From: Acidobacteriota bacterium
Lineage (GTDB): Bacteria; Acidobacteriota; Blastocatellia; UBA7656
Length of the DNA: 64,000 nucleotides
Assembly (NCBI GenBank): GCA_038040445.1
Contig: JBBPIG010000011.1
Span: forward strand, 124,001-188,000
Reading direction: 5' to 3'
Shown: positions 9,034 through 19,027 of the stretch, in pieces
Layout: the number at the start of each line of letters is the position of its first letter
How positions within the stretch are numbered: the stretch's first letter is position 1
The notes under the pieces: model-generated
The model's database searches: none
Seen by the model: the letters and a program-made list of their open reading frames with translations, nothing else
Told to the model about the DNA's origin: nothing
Translations under genes and position numbers: made by a program

Positions 9034-9384
9034 ATGGAGCGTATGTACCGCGACGCAATCATGCAGCAAGATGTCGCAGCAGTCAGTCGCATCCTGGCCG
9101 ATGATTTTATCGCCACGAGCAGTCGTGGCGAAATAAGAGATAGGGCGAAGGAGATAGATGACATCAAACCTTTGCCAGATTACAAGATGGAAGCCTTCAA
9201 TCTTGACGACAGCAAGGTTCGCATCTTTGTTGATACAGCGATAGTCACGGGACGCTCTACGTTGCAAGTCGCCTTCAGAGGACAGAGCAGTACCAGCGTA
9301 TTTCGGCACACGCGCGTCTATGTGAAACGTAACGGACGTTGGCAAGCCGTCGCTCAGCAATTGACACGTATGCCGCAACAATGA
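9034..9384 (+). CDS. DUF4440 / SnoaL-like NTF2-fold protein
   Basis: 116 residues. The pattern DAIMQQDVAAVSRILADDF at the start, then GRSTLQVAFRG and FRHTRVYVKRNGRWQAVAQQ at the end, is the classic DUF4440 cone fold. No signal peptide is visible, although family members in such genomes often have one. The frame is open for a few codons upstream but contains no better start; ATG at 9034 or 9043 are both possible. It follows the secreted hydrolase closely and may be co-transcribed. Members are small enzymes or ligand-binding proteins; the function here is unknown. Confidence 0.75.
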   Translation: MERMYRDAIMQQDVAAVSRILADDFIATSSRGEIRDRAKEIDDIKPLPDYKMEAFNLDDSKVRIFVDTAIVTGRSTLQVAFRGQSSTSVFRHTRVYVKRNGRWQAVAQQLTRMPQQ

Positions 9385-9553
9385 GGAGAACGGCGCAATG
9401 TCACCGCCGCCGCCCAACAACCGCTAGCAACCTGACGCCCGATAACGTGACTCTAGAGGTGCTTCCTCGCGGCGAGGTTGAAGGCCATTCGCGGGCGGCA
9501 GGTGAAGCGGGGCGTTTCGCTGGCTTACTCGAGCCTTTGGATAGTCAATTGAG

Positions 9554-10075
9554 ATGCGGTATTCAAGAACGAAATCAATCGTCAGAATAGGTTGGCTAGC
9601 GCTGTTGATTGCGTTGGACAGTAGCATACATCCTAGCTTCGCCATATTAGCATCGGACCGATCTTCGCCAGAGCAGCACCGTTCAGAACCAGCAGTGGGC
9701 ACTTCGGAGGATGGCGAATACACCAGCTACCTAGTCGACGCAATCATTGCCGAGGTCCGTCAATCGGGTAGCATCGTGATTGTGATTAGCAGCCTCGGAA
9801 CAGGAGACACACGTCCAAGCCTTCACAAACGACGATTACACAATGCAGCAGCTCGTCTCGTTGACTATCAAAGTGCGATTCCAAGAAAACAGGTTGTAAC
9901 TGCGGAGGGCGACCGCGTCAAAGGTAAGGGTAAAGTCGAGTTCTATGTGAACGGCAGATTGGTGTATGTCGTGCTCTTCAAACCAAATGCTGATTTCACA
10001 ATGGACTGCTGTGATGGCGCAGATCCTAGCTATTACCCTTGGTATAAAGAACCGACGAAGAAAACTAAGCTGTGA
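9554..10075 (+). CDS. Hypothetical secreted protein
   Basis: 173 residues with a hydrophobic N-terminus (about 12-32, IGWLALLIALDSSIHPSFA) that looks like a signal peptide. The mature part contains GSIVIVISSLGTGDTRPSLH followed by a run of HKRRLHNAAARLVDY. That is a helix after a glycine turn, a pattern seen in secreted hypothetical proteins with an OmpA-like layout but without a clear peptidoglycan-binding motif. The C-terminus is Cys- and Tyr-containing (DCCDGADPSYYPWY). I do not recognise the family. It may be an envelope protein. Confidence 0.55.
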   Translation: MRYSRTKSIVRIGWLALLIALDSSIHPSFAILASDRSSPEQHRSEPAVGTSEDGEYTSYLVDAIIAEVRQSGSIVIVISSLGTGDTRPSLHKRRLHNAAARLVDYQSAIPRKQVVTAEGDRVKGKGKVEFYVNGRLVYVVLFKPNADFTMDCCDGADPSYYPWYKEPTKKTKL

Positions 10076-10164
10076 AGCGCCGCACTTAAGCAGGATTTCG
10101 GTTTCTGTTCTGTTGTGCACTACAAAGGGAAAATGATTTTGTTTGACTCGGGAACCGAAGCAAC

Positions 10165-10719
10165 ATGAATATCAAGTTCTTCAAATCACCCGGCGATTTT
10201 CGTAACTGGCTTCAGAAGTATCATGCTTCCACTCAAGAACTATGGGTCGGCTACTACAAGAAAGGTTCAGGGCACCCGAGCATTACCTGGCCCGAGTCTT
10301 TCGATCAAGCCCTGTGTTTTGGTTGGATTGATGGGATCAGACGGACTATCGATGACATCAGTTATACGATCCGCTTTACGCCTCGCAGACCGACAAGCAC
10401 ATGGAGTGGGGTCAATATCAAACGCGTCGAAGGACTGAGCAAGAACGGGCTCATGCAGCCTGCTGGGCTCAAAGCGTTTGAGGCCCGGAAAGAAAACAAA
10501 TCCGGAATCTATTCCTACGAGCAAAGGAGCGCTGAGCTCCCCGCGCCTTACGAGAAGAGGCTCGAGCAAAACAAGGCGGCGTGGGAGTTCTTTCACGCTC
10601 AACCAGCCTGGTATCGAAAGCAGGCTTTTTGGTGGGTAGTGAGCGCCAAGAAGGAAGAAACAAGGCTCAAGCGGTTGGAGACGCTCATCGAAGAATCCGC
10701 CCAGGGACGAAGGGTATAG
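10165..10719 (+). CDS. YdeI/OmpD-associated family protein
   Basis: 184 residues. The N-terminal FRNWLQKYHASTQELWVGYY and the following segments SITWPESFDQALCFGWIDGI and YTIRFTPRRPTSTWS are the conserved signature of the YdeI/OmpD-associated family. The C-terminal helices include FFHAQPAWYRKQAFWWV. E. coli-type members have been linked to stress or bacteriocin protection, but the biochemistry is not settled. It is cytoplasmic, with no signal peptide. It stands alone between unrelated genes. Confidence 0.88.
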   Translation: MNIKFFKSPGDFRNWLQKYHASTQELWVGYYKKGSGHPSITWPESFDQALCFGWIDGIRRTIDDISYTIRFTPRRPTSTWSGVNIKRVEGLSKNGLMQPAGLKAFEARKENKSGIYSYEQRSAELPAPYEKRLEQNKAAWEFFHAQPAWYRKQAFWWVVSAKKEETRLKRLETLIEESAQGRRV

Positions 10720-10915
10720 TCGGCTGGCTCGGACAAAACGCCCAAATGAAATTCCCAAGCGCGCCCAACCCGGAGTAGTCTGCCACTTCGAATGTTTTCT
10801 CTCAGTAATTTTTCGCGTGCTCTGCAGCTCTGCGGTGAACCCAACGCCGAAAGTCACTCGCCGAAGAGACGCAGAGCACCGAGGGATGGCGCAGAAATCT
10901 AGGTTAGGAGACCAA

Positions 10916-11707
10916 ATGGAAACACCCTCGACTCCAGGGCATACCGCGCCAGTCAACGATATCGAGATGTACTACGAACTTCGCGGAGAAGGCGAGCCGC
11001 TGGTTCTTCTGCACGGCGGAGGCGGGGTAGGCGCCAATTGGGAGTTGATCTTCAAAGTCCCCCCACAGGGATACCGGCTGGTCACACCCGATCTGCGCGG
11101 CCACGGACGGTCAACCAATCCCTCAATGGAGTTCACGTTTCGCCAATCGGCTCTCGACGTGTTTGCTCTGCTGGACCATTTGGGTATCGAACGATTCAAA
11201 GCAATCGGCATGAGCATGGGGGCCAAGACCCTTCTTCATATGGCGACCGGCCAGGCGGATCGAGTCGAGGCCATGGTCCTGGTTAGTGCGACGCCGTATT
11301 TTCCCGAGCAAGCTCGAGCCATCATGCGCGAGATGACTCCCAACAATCGAACCGACGCGGAGTGGCAACAAATGAGGCAATGGCATAAGCATGGCGATGA
11401 GCAAATCCGCGCTATATGGACGCAAGCCAATGGATTCAAGGACAGCTATGATGACATGAACTTCACGCCTCCTTACCTATCGACTATTGCGGCCCGCACC
11501 TTGATTGTGCATGGCGATCGGGATCCTCTGTATCCCGTCAACCTGGCGATGGAGATGTACGCTGCAATTCCTCGCTCGTACCTTTGGGTGATTCCTAATG
11601 GCGGTCACGGCCCTATCTTTGGCGAACATACTGGAAGCGGCGAGCTAACCCACCGTTTCGCCGAGACCGCGCTGGCGTTCCTTCGCGACGAATGGAAAAG
11701 CCTCTAG
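10916..11707 (+). CDS. Alpha/beta hydrolase
   Basis: 263 residues from the ATG at 10916, which has TAGGAG five bases upstream; in-frame starts at 10817 and 10886 lack this. The oxyanion segment is LLHGGGGVGANW, the nucleophile elbow GMSMGA, the acid the Asp in VHGDRDPLYP, and the base the His in NGGHGP. All catalytic elements are in order, as in haloperoxidase/esterase-type enzymes. There is no signal peptide, so it is cytoplasmic. The substrate is unknown. Confidence 0.9.
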   Translation: METPSTPGHTAPVNDIEMYYELRGEGEPLVLLHGGGGVGANWELIFKVPPQGYRLVTPDLRGHGRSTNPSMEFTFRQSALDVFALLDHLGIERFKAIGMSMGAKTLLHMATGQADRVEAMVLVSATPYFPEQARAIMREMTPNNRTDAEWQQMRQWHKHGDEQIRAIWTQANGFKDSYDDMNFTPPYLSTIAARTLIVHGDRDPLYPVNLAMEMYAAIPRSYLWVIPNGGHGPIFGEHTGSGELTHRFAETALAFLRDEWKSL

Positions 11708-12074
11708 GGGTCGGTTTTCCATTAGCCCAGGCGTTCAGAGGCTGTGTCAAAACTTCGGGAATTCCACCCACATGCCGCTGGGGAGCGCCGTCCATATGGA
11801 CTGCGCCGCCTTTGAGTGAGAAGTGTACTGGCGCTGGCAGCGGCGGCGCTTTGGCTTTGGCGGAGGCTGGATCGCTCTTTCAAAGAGGACCGTCTCGACT
11901 GCGAACCGAAAGCGGCGGCGCAGGTGTCGCGTGAGCGAAATGTAGCAGGGTGCCGCCGCAGTCCATATGGACTGCGCCCCCCACCGTTCACGCCTGGGGC
12001 TGCTAGCTGCTACACATTTTCTGGAAAATGCACTATTGTTTTTCAACCTAATTTACTCAATCAGGAGAGCCTCC
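11708..12074. other. Non-coding stretch framed by two identical-core palindromes
   Basis: No gene is supported. The core TCCATATGGA within GCAGTCCATATGGACTGC occurs at 11787-11807 (one mismatch in the left arm) and at 11958-11975, about 170 bases apart. The region between them is rich in GGCGGCGC/GCTTTGG words. It looks like a small mobile or repetitive element lying upstream of the S9 peptidase gene. Confidence 0.55.
11787..11975. repeat. Palindrome-bounded element D
   Basis: Each end carries a GTCCATATGGAC palindrome followed by TGCGCC. The right copy is a perfect 18-base palindrome and the left is the same with one change. The unit of about 190 bases has no coding capacity that I trust. 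Confidence 0.6.
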
Positions 12075-14240
12075 ATGAAAACCGGATTCCGCCGCTTCAG
12101 TTCCCTGCTTACAGTTGTGCTGATTATCACGCTCGGTCTTCCGGCGCGTTCGCTGGCTGCCGACAAGCGGATGATCACCGAGATGGATCTGTTCAAATTC
12201 GTCTGGATCGCGGATGCACAGATCTCACCCGACGGCTCGCGTGTAGCCTTTCTGCGCGTGTGGGTGAACCAGAAGGCAGATCGCTACGAGACCGCGTTGT
12301 GGATCGTTTCGACAAGCGGCGGCTCGCCGCGACAGATCACCGCCGGGCCGCGTGATGGTGCGCCCCGCTGGTCGCCCGACGGGAAGACGTTGGCTTTCAT
12401 TCGCTCGCCTGAACGCGACGGCCGGCCGCAGCCGCAGCAGATTTGGCTGCTGTCGCTCGAGGGAGGCGAAGCGCAACCGCTGACCGACGCACCGCGCAGC
12501 CCGGCAGGCTTCGAGTGGTCGCCCGATGGAAAGACCATCGCCTTCGTCAGTCGAGAGGACCCCAGCAAAGAGAAGGAAAAGCCAAACCCCGAAGATCCCG
12601 AAGTCAAAGACAAAACGCCCGAGCGCGTCAGCGACGTGCGCGTGATCACCAAAGCGGTTTATCGCGCGAACGGCGGCGGCTACCTCAATCCGAAAGTTCA
12701 CGCGCACATCTGGACCGTGACTGTGCCCGCCGCGGCCGGCGAAAAGCCGAAGCCAAAGCAAATCACCAAAGGCAACTTCGATGAGGGAAACATAAGCTGG
12801 TCGCCGGATGGCTCGCGGATCTACTTCGTTGCCGGCCGCTTGGCGGAGCCTTACTACGAACTGCCTCGCACCGATCTATTCTCGATTGCGCGCGATGGAA
12901 GCGATGAGCGAAAGCTGTTGAGCTTCGACGGCGGAATGCGCGACTACACGTTCAGCGGCGACGGAAAACGCATCGCGTTTGGCGGCGCGCAAGGGCACAA
13001 GCCGGTGAAATCCTACACCCAGCCTGACCTGTTCGTGGTGAACAATGAAGCAGGCGCGACGCCTAAGAACCTTAGCGCCGGCTACGATTTCGACATAGGC
13101 GGCGGCATCGGGGGAGATCAGCACGCGCCGCGCGGCGGAAATCCCGGAGGAGTCGTCTGGAGCAAGGATGACCGCTCGATTTACGTCAACGTCGCGGAGC
13201 ACGGAGCTGCAAATCTGAAACGCATCGACGCGGCCACCGGCAAAGTTGAAGCGCTCACCACTGGCAATCACGAAGTCGTAAGCTACACGGCGACTCCGGA
13301 TGCCGCGAAGATGGCGCTGGTGATCTCGACTTCGACCAACATCGGCGATCTGTTCCTGCTCGATACTTCAGCAGGCAAGCTGACTCAGTTGACGCGCGTC
13401 AACGATGAACTGTTTTCGCAGCTCAACCTGACCGATCCCGAAGAAATCTGGTACACGAGCTTCGACGGCAAGAAGATTCAAGCGTGGGTACAAAAGCCAC
13501 CGAACTTCGATCCTTCAAAGAAGTATCCTTTCATCCTGGAAATCCACGGCGGGCCGCATTCAGCTTACGGCCTCACGTTCACACATGAATTCCAATGGAT
13601 GGCAGCGAAGGGTTACGTCGTGCTTTACACGAACCCGCGCGGCAGCACCTCGTACGGGCAGGACTTCGGCAACATCATTCAGTACAACTATCCCGGCGAT
13701 GACTACAAAGACTTGATGGCCGGTGTGGATGAGGTTGTAAAACGCGGCTACATCGACACCAGGAAGATGGGCGTGACCGGCGGAAGCGGCGGCGGCGTGC
13801 TGACAAACTGGACGGTCGGCCAGACCACTCGATTTGCCGCGGCGGTGTCCCAGCGTTCGATCGCCGACTGGTCGGGCTTCTGGTACACGGCGGACTTCTG
13901 GCTATACATGCCGACGTGGTTCCGGGCGGCACCGTGGGAAGACCCCGCGGATTTCACCAAGCGCTCGCCGATCACTTACGTCAAGAACATCACCACGCCG
14001 ATGATGTTCATCGAAGGCGAAGCGGACTATCGCACGCCGCCCAACGAAGGCGGCGAGATGATGTTCCGGGCGTTGAAGTATCGCAAGATTCCGACGGCGA
14101 TGGTGCGCTTCCCGAACGAATCGCACGAGCTGTCCCGTTCGGGCGCGCCGTGGCATCGCATCGAACGCTTGCAACACATCGTCAACTGGTTCGATAAGTA
14201 TCTTCAGGACAAGCCGATCAAGATTTACGACGTGGAGTAG
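12075..14240 (+). CDS. S9-family peptidase (acylaminoacyl-peptidase type)
   Basis: 721 residues from the ATG at 12075, preceded by CAGGAGAGCCTCC; an upstream in-frame start at 11967 runs through the repeat. A signal peptide covers about 1-32. The N-terminal beta-propeller has TolB-like WSPDGKT repeats (about 65-420). The C-terminal alpha/beta hydrolase domain spans about 480-715. The nucleophile is Ser571 in GGSGGG, the acid is in [12 protein letters not shown], and the base His is in [10 protein letters not shown]. This is the S9C layout: it releases N-terminal residues or dipeptides from oligopeptides. It is likely periplasmic, serving peptide scavenging. Confidence 0.93.
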   Translation: MKTGFRRFSSLLTVVLIITLGLPARSLAADKRMITEMDLFKFVWIADAQISPDGSRVAFLRVWVNQKADRYETALWIVSTSGGSPRQITAGPRDGAPRWSPDGKTLAFIRSPERDGRPQPQQIWLLSLEGGEAQPLTDAPRSPAGFEWSPDGKTIAFVSREDPSKEKEKPNPEDPEVKDKTPERVSDVRVITKAVYRANGGGYLNPKVHAHIWTVTVPAAAGEKPKPKQITKGNFDEGNISWSPDGSRIYFVAGRLAEPYYELPRTDLFSIARDGSDERKLLSFDGGMRDYTFSGDGKRIAFGGAQGHKPVKSYTQPDLFVVNNEAGATPKNLSAGYDFDIGGGIGGDQHAPRGGNPGGVVWSKDDRSIYVNVAEHGAANLKRIDAATGKVEALTTGNHEVVSYTATPDAAKMALVISTSTNIGDLFLLDTSAGKLTQLTRVNDELFSQLNLTDPEEIWYTSFDGKKIQAWVQKPPNFDPSKKYPFILEIHGGPHSAYGLTFTHEFQWMAAKGYVVLYTNPRGSTSYGQDFGNIIQYNYPGDDYKDLMAGVDEVVKRGYIDTRKMGVTGGSGGGVLTNWTVGQTTRFAAAVSQRSIADWSGFWYTADFWLYMPTWFRAAPWEDPADFTKRSPITYVKNITTPMMFIEGEADYRTPPNEGGEMMFRALKYRKIPTAMVRFPNESHELSRSGAPWHRIERLQHIVNWFDKYLQDKPIKIYDVE

Positions 14241-14328
14241 ACCGCTTGGGTAGGGCACGCATTGGGCATACTTGTTGCGATGCCCTGCCAGGCACGGTTA
14301 AGATAACCCTGCGAAAGAGGAGATCGAG

Positions 14329-14895
14329 ATGGTTACCTCCGTGAAGTTCACGTCCGCTGATCTGGAACTGATGCCCGATGACGGCAAGCGCTACGAGATC
14401 ATCGAAGGAGAACTTTACGTGTCCCGACAGCCGAGTATGGAGCACCAGTACAGTTGCAGTCGTCTGTGCCAGTTCCTTGGCGACTGGAATGACAAGGATG
14501 GTTTAGGAGTTGTGCTCACAGCTCCGGGGTTGATCTTTGGTGAAGGCGATGATGTGGCTCCCGACGTTGTGTGGGTCACGCGAGAGCGCCTCTCGCTTGC
14601 GACGGACAGAGCCGGTCATCTCCTTACCGCGCCGGAACTCGTGATCGAAGTGCTCTCGCCGGGCAAGACCAATGAAGACCGTGACCGCAGGGTCAAGCTT
14701 AAGCTTTACTCGCGCCAGGGTGTGCATGAATACTGGATTGTGGACGCCATGCTGCAGCAAATCACAGTCTATCGCCGCGATCACGACCAGCTTGTACTTG
14801 ACCGCACTCTGTACGCTAATGACACGCTAGAGTCTCCACTGTTGCCTGGTTTTTCGTGCAAAGTTGCGAAGCTGTTCTTGTCACCGCCAGAGTGA
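14329..14895 (+). CDS. Uma2-family restriction-endonuclease-fold protein
   Basis: 188 residues, with GAGGAG before the ATG. The Uma2 pattern is present: YEIIEGELYVS near the start, PDVVWVT, then ELVIEVLSPGKTNEDRDRR with the PD-(D/E)xK active-site residues, and YSRQGVHEYWIVD. Uma2 proteins are abundant in cyanobacteria and similar genomes and have a nuclease fold of unknown biological role. It is a single gene in its own unit. Confidence 0.92.
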   Translation: MVTSVKFTSADLELMPDDGKRYEIIEGELYVSRQPSMEHQYSCSRLCQFLGDWNDKDGLGVVLTAPGLIFGEGDDVAPDVVWVTRERLSLATDRAGHLLTAPELVIEVLSPGKTNEDRDRRVKLKLYSRQGVHEYWIVDAMLQQITVYRRDHDQLVLDRTLYANDTLESPLLPGFSCKVAKLFLSPPE

Positions 14896-15244
14896 CTTGA
14901 TTCGTGAACCGGTTGGCGAAGCTTTCTTGCGTAACGAGTCAATCGACGATCGGCAGAGTACGCGCGCCCTGAAGGTCCAGATTCACTCCTTGTTGAATAG
15001 ACGCTGATTCAACCAGGCGAGGTCGATGCGAGCCAATACCGCTAAGGGTCTCCGTTCGTTGGACGCCCCTGGGAGCGCAGGCATCCTTGCCTGCTCGGCG
15101 GTGCGCAAGAAGAGGCAGGCAGGGATGCCTCCGCTCCCAGCGAAACGTCAAAACAAGCGGTCCCGCCGACCGCGCGCGCGTTTGATTGAACGCATCACAT
15201 TTGCGGCTTGCATCCTAATCTCCGGCTGTCATCCAGCTCCGAAC
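14896..15244. other. Intergenic region with repeat C
   Basis: About 350 bases. The frame of the downstream gene is open across it, but there it translates an inverted repeat (15070-15140) and has no ribosome site, so I treat it as non-coding. Nothing else is seen. Confidence 0.55.
15070..15140. repeat. Dispersed palindromic element C, copy 1
   Basis: The left arm TGGGAGCGCAGGCATCCTTG and the right arm CAGGGATGCCTCCGCTCCCA are reverse complements with one or two mismatches, around a loop of about 30 bases. The same left arm recurs at 63980-64000, where the window ends. Confidence 0.85.
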
Positions 15245-15883
15245 ATGGAGACACCGATACTCTTGAAGATCGACCACCTCGTCTTTGCAACACCCGATCT
15301 CGCGGCTGGCATAAACCAAGTCGAGCGGCTCCTCGGTGTGAGCGCCGTGCCTGGAGGTCAGCACCCGGGCTGGGGCACTCGCAACGCGCTGATCCGATTG
15401 GGTGATAACACATACCTGGAGATCATTGGACCGGATCCAGACCAGCCGAAGCCTGACCGGCCGCGGCGCTTCGGCATCGACGAGCTTCAAGCGCCCCGGC
15501 TGGTCACATGGGCCGCGAAAGGAACGGACCTCGAAGCAATCGTCGAGAACGCAAAGAGCCACGGTCTCGACCTGGGTCAAGTCCAGCCCGGAAGTCGCCG
15601 CCGTCCGGATGGAGTGCTGTTGTCGTGGCGTCTCACCGTTTCGCCTGTGTTGAATGAAGGTGGAATCGTTCCGTTCTTCATCGACTGGGGCAAGACCCCA
15701 CATCCAGCCGCTGCCCTGCCTAAAGGTTGCGTGCTGGTCGCTCTTCGAGCCGAGCATCCTGATGCGAATCGGGTCCAAGCGGAGCTTTCTAGTCTCGGGT
15801 TGAATCTCCGCGTAGACTCAGGGTCCGCGCCCACCATCATCGCCACCATCCGCACAGCGCACGGCGACGTCGAACTCCGTTAG
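15245..15883 (+). CDS. Glyoxalase-like (VOC superfamily) protein
   Basis: 212 residues from the ATG at 15245, which begins METPILLKIDHLVFATPDL; this is the normal start of the glyoxalase-like domain. The pattern IDHLVFATPDLAAGINQVE, then GTRNALIRLGDNTYLEIIGP, then VPFFIDWGKTPHPA is the PF13468-type layout. The function is unproven; members bind metal or small ligands in a paired beta-alpha-beta fold. The upstream 73 codons in frame are not counted because they cover a repeat. Confidence 0.85.
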   Translation: METPILLKIDHLVFATPDLAAGINQVERLLGVSAVPGGQHPGWGTRNALIRLGDNTYLEIIGPDPDQPKPDRPRRFGIDELQAPRLVTWAAKGTDLEAIVENAKSHGLDLGQVQPGSRRRPDGVLLSWRLTVSPVLNEGGIVPFFIDWGKTPHPAAALPKGCVLVALRAEHPDANRVQAELSSLGLNLRVDSGSAPTIIATIRTAHGDVELR

Positions 15884-16601
15884 AAACGAAGAGGGCGGGC
15901 AACAATCTGGGGTCAAAGAGCTAGATGCTCGTCAGTGACATCAAGAGAGCCGTTTGCTGGAAGAAGCGAGCAAGAACTACCCGCATTGCACGAAAACATG
16001 TATATGCGTTTGCTTGAAAGGCGAGCTTGAGAGCTGCCCGTAGACCAGCGGTTCGCGGAACCACAATTATGCTCGTCGTGGCAGGCGTCTTGGCGATTCT
16101 GGTCGCCGTGCTTGTGCTTAATCTTCAGGCGCCTACCGAATCGAGAGTTTGTCACCAATGATTCGGCCCGCGCCAGATATCTCTAGATCGGCAACACCCG
16201 AAATGGGACCCCGTTCCTGATCCAGCGAAACCGCGCGAACGGAAACCAGAGACACCACAGTATCAGGGCGATTTGATGTTCAACCCCTTGCCGGTCGGAA
16301 TCTGTAACTAATCTCAAGTTATAAACATGGTGTTAGTCCGCAAGTGCGCCGCTGTGTGAGCGTTCTAATCACTGCCAGCCCCGTTAGCACGAATACAGCA
16401 GGATTTCGGGCATCATCGCAGCGATGCGCCGCATCAATCCGTTGTTGCACTGATGACGCAGATGGGGCGGCATGAGAAGAACCGGCACTTAATGGAAAGA
16501 AGCAGGCTGGGATGCGTCGCATGCGTCTCCGAAGAGCACTCACAGTTCATCACCGTTATCTGACCGCTCACTAATGCCGAACACAACAACGAGGAGAGCT
16601 G
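15884..16601. other. Intergenic region, about 700 bases
   Basis: No complete gene is supported. A frame open over about 16018-16161 encodes a hydrophobic stretch (MLVVAGVLAILVAVLVLNLQ) after RGTT. It looks like an isolated membrane anchor, perhaps the remnant of a pilin-like or anchored protein. The remainder is AT-richer than the surroundings and shows no motifs. Confidence 0.45.
16027..16161 (+). pseudogene. Possible small membrane-anchor remnant
   Basis: Up to 44 codons from a TTG at 16027, or 30 from the ATG at 16069. One TM segment (MLVVAGVLAILVAVLVLNL) follows a basic, RG-containing lead. There is no ribosome site, and it ends soon after the membrane segment. It could be a truncated gene for an anchored protein or a chance hydrophobic reading. 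Confidence 0.2.
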
Positions 16602-18959
16602 ATGAAATACACGCTTCGGCTGTGCGTAAGCATGCTCTGTTTTGTACTCCCCATAGCGACATTTGCTTTTGAGACTAACACTGGCAATTCGATTGAAACC
16701 GCGGGTCTCGCTAAACAAAGTCGCTCGATAACTCTACACGGCCGAGTAGTTGATGCTCGATCGGGAGAGCCTATCGCAAAGGTCAAGATCATAGTTGTTG
16801 CATCTCAACAAAGCACCTCTACGGACGAGAACGGTGTCTTCACGTTGGAAGGCGTCCAACCGGGCGAGCTTGATTTGTACATTACGACGGTCACCTATGG
16901 GTTGGTCAAAAAGACAATAACAGTCAAAGACGTGGAAAAGGCTGAGGTGGAGATTGCGCTGAACCAGGAAGGCGCTACATTGACGGAGAAAATCACAGTG
17001 TCCGCGGGTCCATTCGATGAGATCGAAACCAATGCGCCCTCCGAGAAGGCTCTTAATAAAACAGAACTGCAAACCCTTTCCATGGTGCTTGTAGGCGATC
17101 CCTTGCGAGCATCTCAATCGCTACCCGGCGTCACTGCCAATAACGATCTAAGGAGTGAATTTGCGGTTCGCGGGGCAGGTTACGATCACATAGGGATCTA
17201 TGTGGACGGGATACTCACCGATGATTTTGTCCATACGACAATCATAGACAATGAAACGGATAATAAGCTTTCGCTCTCGGTCATTAACTCCGACACGATA
17301 GGCGGTCTGTCTTTCTTTAGCGGAGCTTTCCCTGCAAAGTACGGAGAAAAGACAGCAGCCGTGCTCAATCTTGAAACAAGGGATGGCAATAGGATAAAGC
17401 CGTCAGGACGTTTTTCGACTGGCGTTCTCACCACTGCCGGAGTTGTGGACGGTCCCTTTGCGAACAAGAAGGGTTCCTGGCTCATCGCCGGCCGCACCAG
17501 TTACGTCGACTACCTCCAGCGCTTTATAGAGAAGATAACCAACACCGATGCGGCCAACACAGATAACGAATCAAACGGGAGTCTTGATTTCACCGACATG
17601 CAGAGCAAAGTAGTCTATGATCTCTCATCACGCCATCAGGTAGGGATCTCTGCGATTTATGGAATATTCCTTGGCGCAGACCCCGCCAGCGCTGATCGGA
17701 CTGATCCAAATGATCTGCATAAGCTCGACTCGCGCAACATGCTGGTGAACGCCCACTGGAATTATTCACCAAACGCTCAACTGCTTGCGCAGACGCGCGT
17801 CTTTGCTTTGCAAACGAATTCAACGACCGTAAATCGAAACGATGCGCCTATCGACGATAGAAACCGAACTCAGATCGGTGTTCGCAACGACACAAACTCT
17901 CTCACTCATGGCGGGCACCGGATCGAGGGAGGGTTCTATGTTCGCTCGATAGGCTCAAACCAGACCAGCAACTTCTTCCGGATATCTGAGCCCTCCGTTT
18001 TTGAGACGCTCGAGAGCTTCGATCGCGACGCCGTAGAACAGGCCTACTATGCGCAGGATACGTGGAGCAGCGAACGGAACGCTCTTTCGGTAACCGGTGG
18101 CGGCAGAATTCAGCACAGTGGACTAACCGGCGAGACTCTGTTTTCTCCTCGAGCTTCAGTGGCGGTATCAAGGTGGAATACCTGGAGATTCCGCGCGGGC
18201 GTCGGCAAGTACTATCAGTTCCCGGACTTCAGGCAGCTCTTCGGGTACCTTGGAAATCCTAATCTGCGCGCCGAGCGTGCGACGCACTACAATATGAGTG
18301 TCGAGCGAACCTTCGGGGACAGGACCCGGCTATTGGCCGAGGTATACAACAGAGAAGATAAGGATCAGATTTTCAGCCTCTCAGAGCCACGCATCCAGGC
18401 CGGTAATATAACGCTCGAAGGGTTCCCGTTTCAAAACTCATTGCGAGGCCACGCGCGGGGAGTCGAGTTGTCGCTGCAACGTAGAAGCGCCAACGGGCTC
18501 ACCGGATGGGTTTCTTATGCATACTCACGAACGCGGTTACAGGATCTGCAAGACAACCTCAGCTTCGTAAGTGACTTCGATCAGCGCCACACAATAAATA
18601 TGTACGGGAGTTATCGTCTCACCGCAACGTTCAATCTGAGCGCACAATGGCGGTACGGGAGCGGGTTACCCTGGCGAGGGTTTCTTGAGCCGGTGGGATC
18701 AACCTTCGCGGTGGGGAGCCAGAGGAACACTGCTCGATTACCGTACTACAGCAGGGTTGATCTAAGGGCGAACAAAGCCTTTCTTTTTCGGAAATGGAAG
18801 TTGACGCTTTCTGGCGAAGTTTTGAACCTGCAAAATCGGAAGAATTTCGTTGATGTTCGTTCTGATCCGGTCAGGATCAAGTCTCGCGGTCGAGCTTTCT
18901 ACGGGCTGACGGATTTGATGCCTATCTTGCCTTCAATCGGCGTGGCGTTCGACTTCTGA
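16602..18959 (+). CDS. TonB-dependent receptor with carboxypeptidase-regulatory N-domain
   Basis: 785 residues, with GAGGAG before the ATG. A signal peptide covers 1-23. A CarboxypepD_reg-like beta-sandwich is at about 45-125 (LHGRVVDARSGEPIAKVKI). The plug domain is at about 140-260 (FAVRGAGYDHIGIYVDGILT). The remainder is an outer-membrane beta-barrel ending in an aromatic residue (VAFDF). The family takes up ligands through TonB energy; this N-domain is usual in Acidobacteriota and Bacteroidota receptors for glycans or large molecules. The ligand is unknown. A TonB-domain remnant follows at 19028. Confidence 0.92.
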   Translation: MKYTLRLCVSMLCFVLPIATFAFETNTGNSIETAGLAKQSRSITLHGRVVDARSGEPIAKVKIIVVASQQSTSTDENGVFTLEGVQPGELDLYITTVTYGLVKKTITVKDVEKAEVEIALNQEGATLTEKITVSAGPFDEIETNAPSEKALNKTELQTLSMVLVGDPLRASQSLPGVTANNDLRSEFAVRGAGYDHIGIYVDGILTDDFVHTTIIDNETDNKLSLSVINSDTIGGLSFFSGAFPAKYGEKTAAVLNLETRDGNRIKPSGRFSTGVLTTAGVVDGPFANKKGSWLIAGRTSYVDYLQRFIEKITNTDAANTDNESNGSLDFTDMQSKVVYDLSSRHQVGISAIYGIFLGADPASADRTDPNDLHKLDSRNMLVNAHWNYSPNAQLLAQTRVFALQTNSTTVNRNDAPIDDRNRTQIGVRNDTNSLTHGGHRIEGGFYVRSIGSNQTSNFFRISEPSVFETLESFDRDAVEQAYYAQDTWSSERNALSVTGGGRIQHSGLTGETLFSPRASVAVSRWNTWRFRAGVGKYYQFPDFRQLFGYLGNPNLRAERATHYNMSVERTFGDRTRLLAEVYNREDKDQIFSLSEPRIQAGNITLEGFPFQNSLRGHARGVELSLQRRSANGLTGWVSYAYSRTRLQDLQDNLSFVSDFDQRHTINMYGSYRLTATFNLSAQWRYGSGLPWRGFLEPVGSTFAVGSQRNTARLPYYSRVDLRANKAFLFRKWKLTLSGEVLNLQNRKNFVDVRSDPVRIKSRGRAFYGLTDLMPILPSIGVAFDF

Positions 18960-19027
18960 AATAGAGAATGTCTACGTTGCCCGAGGTGATTGTCGCCCTG
19001 TCGGTTTCACGCCACTGAATCCCCGAT

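Noticed and set aside
15026-15244. Extended N-terminus of the glyoxalase-like gene
   Set aside because: The extra codons translate palindromic element C, there is no ribosome site, and the family starts at METPILLKIDHL.
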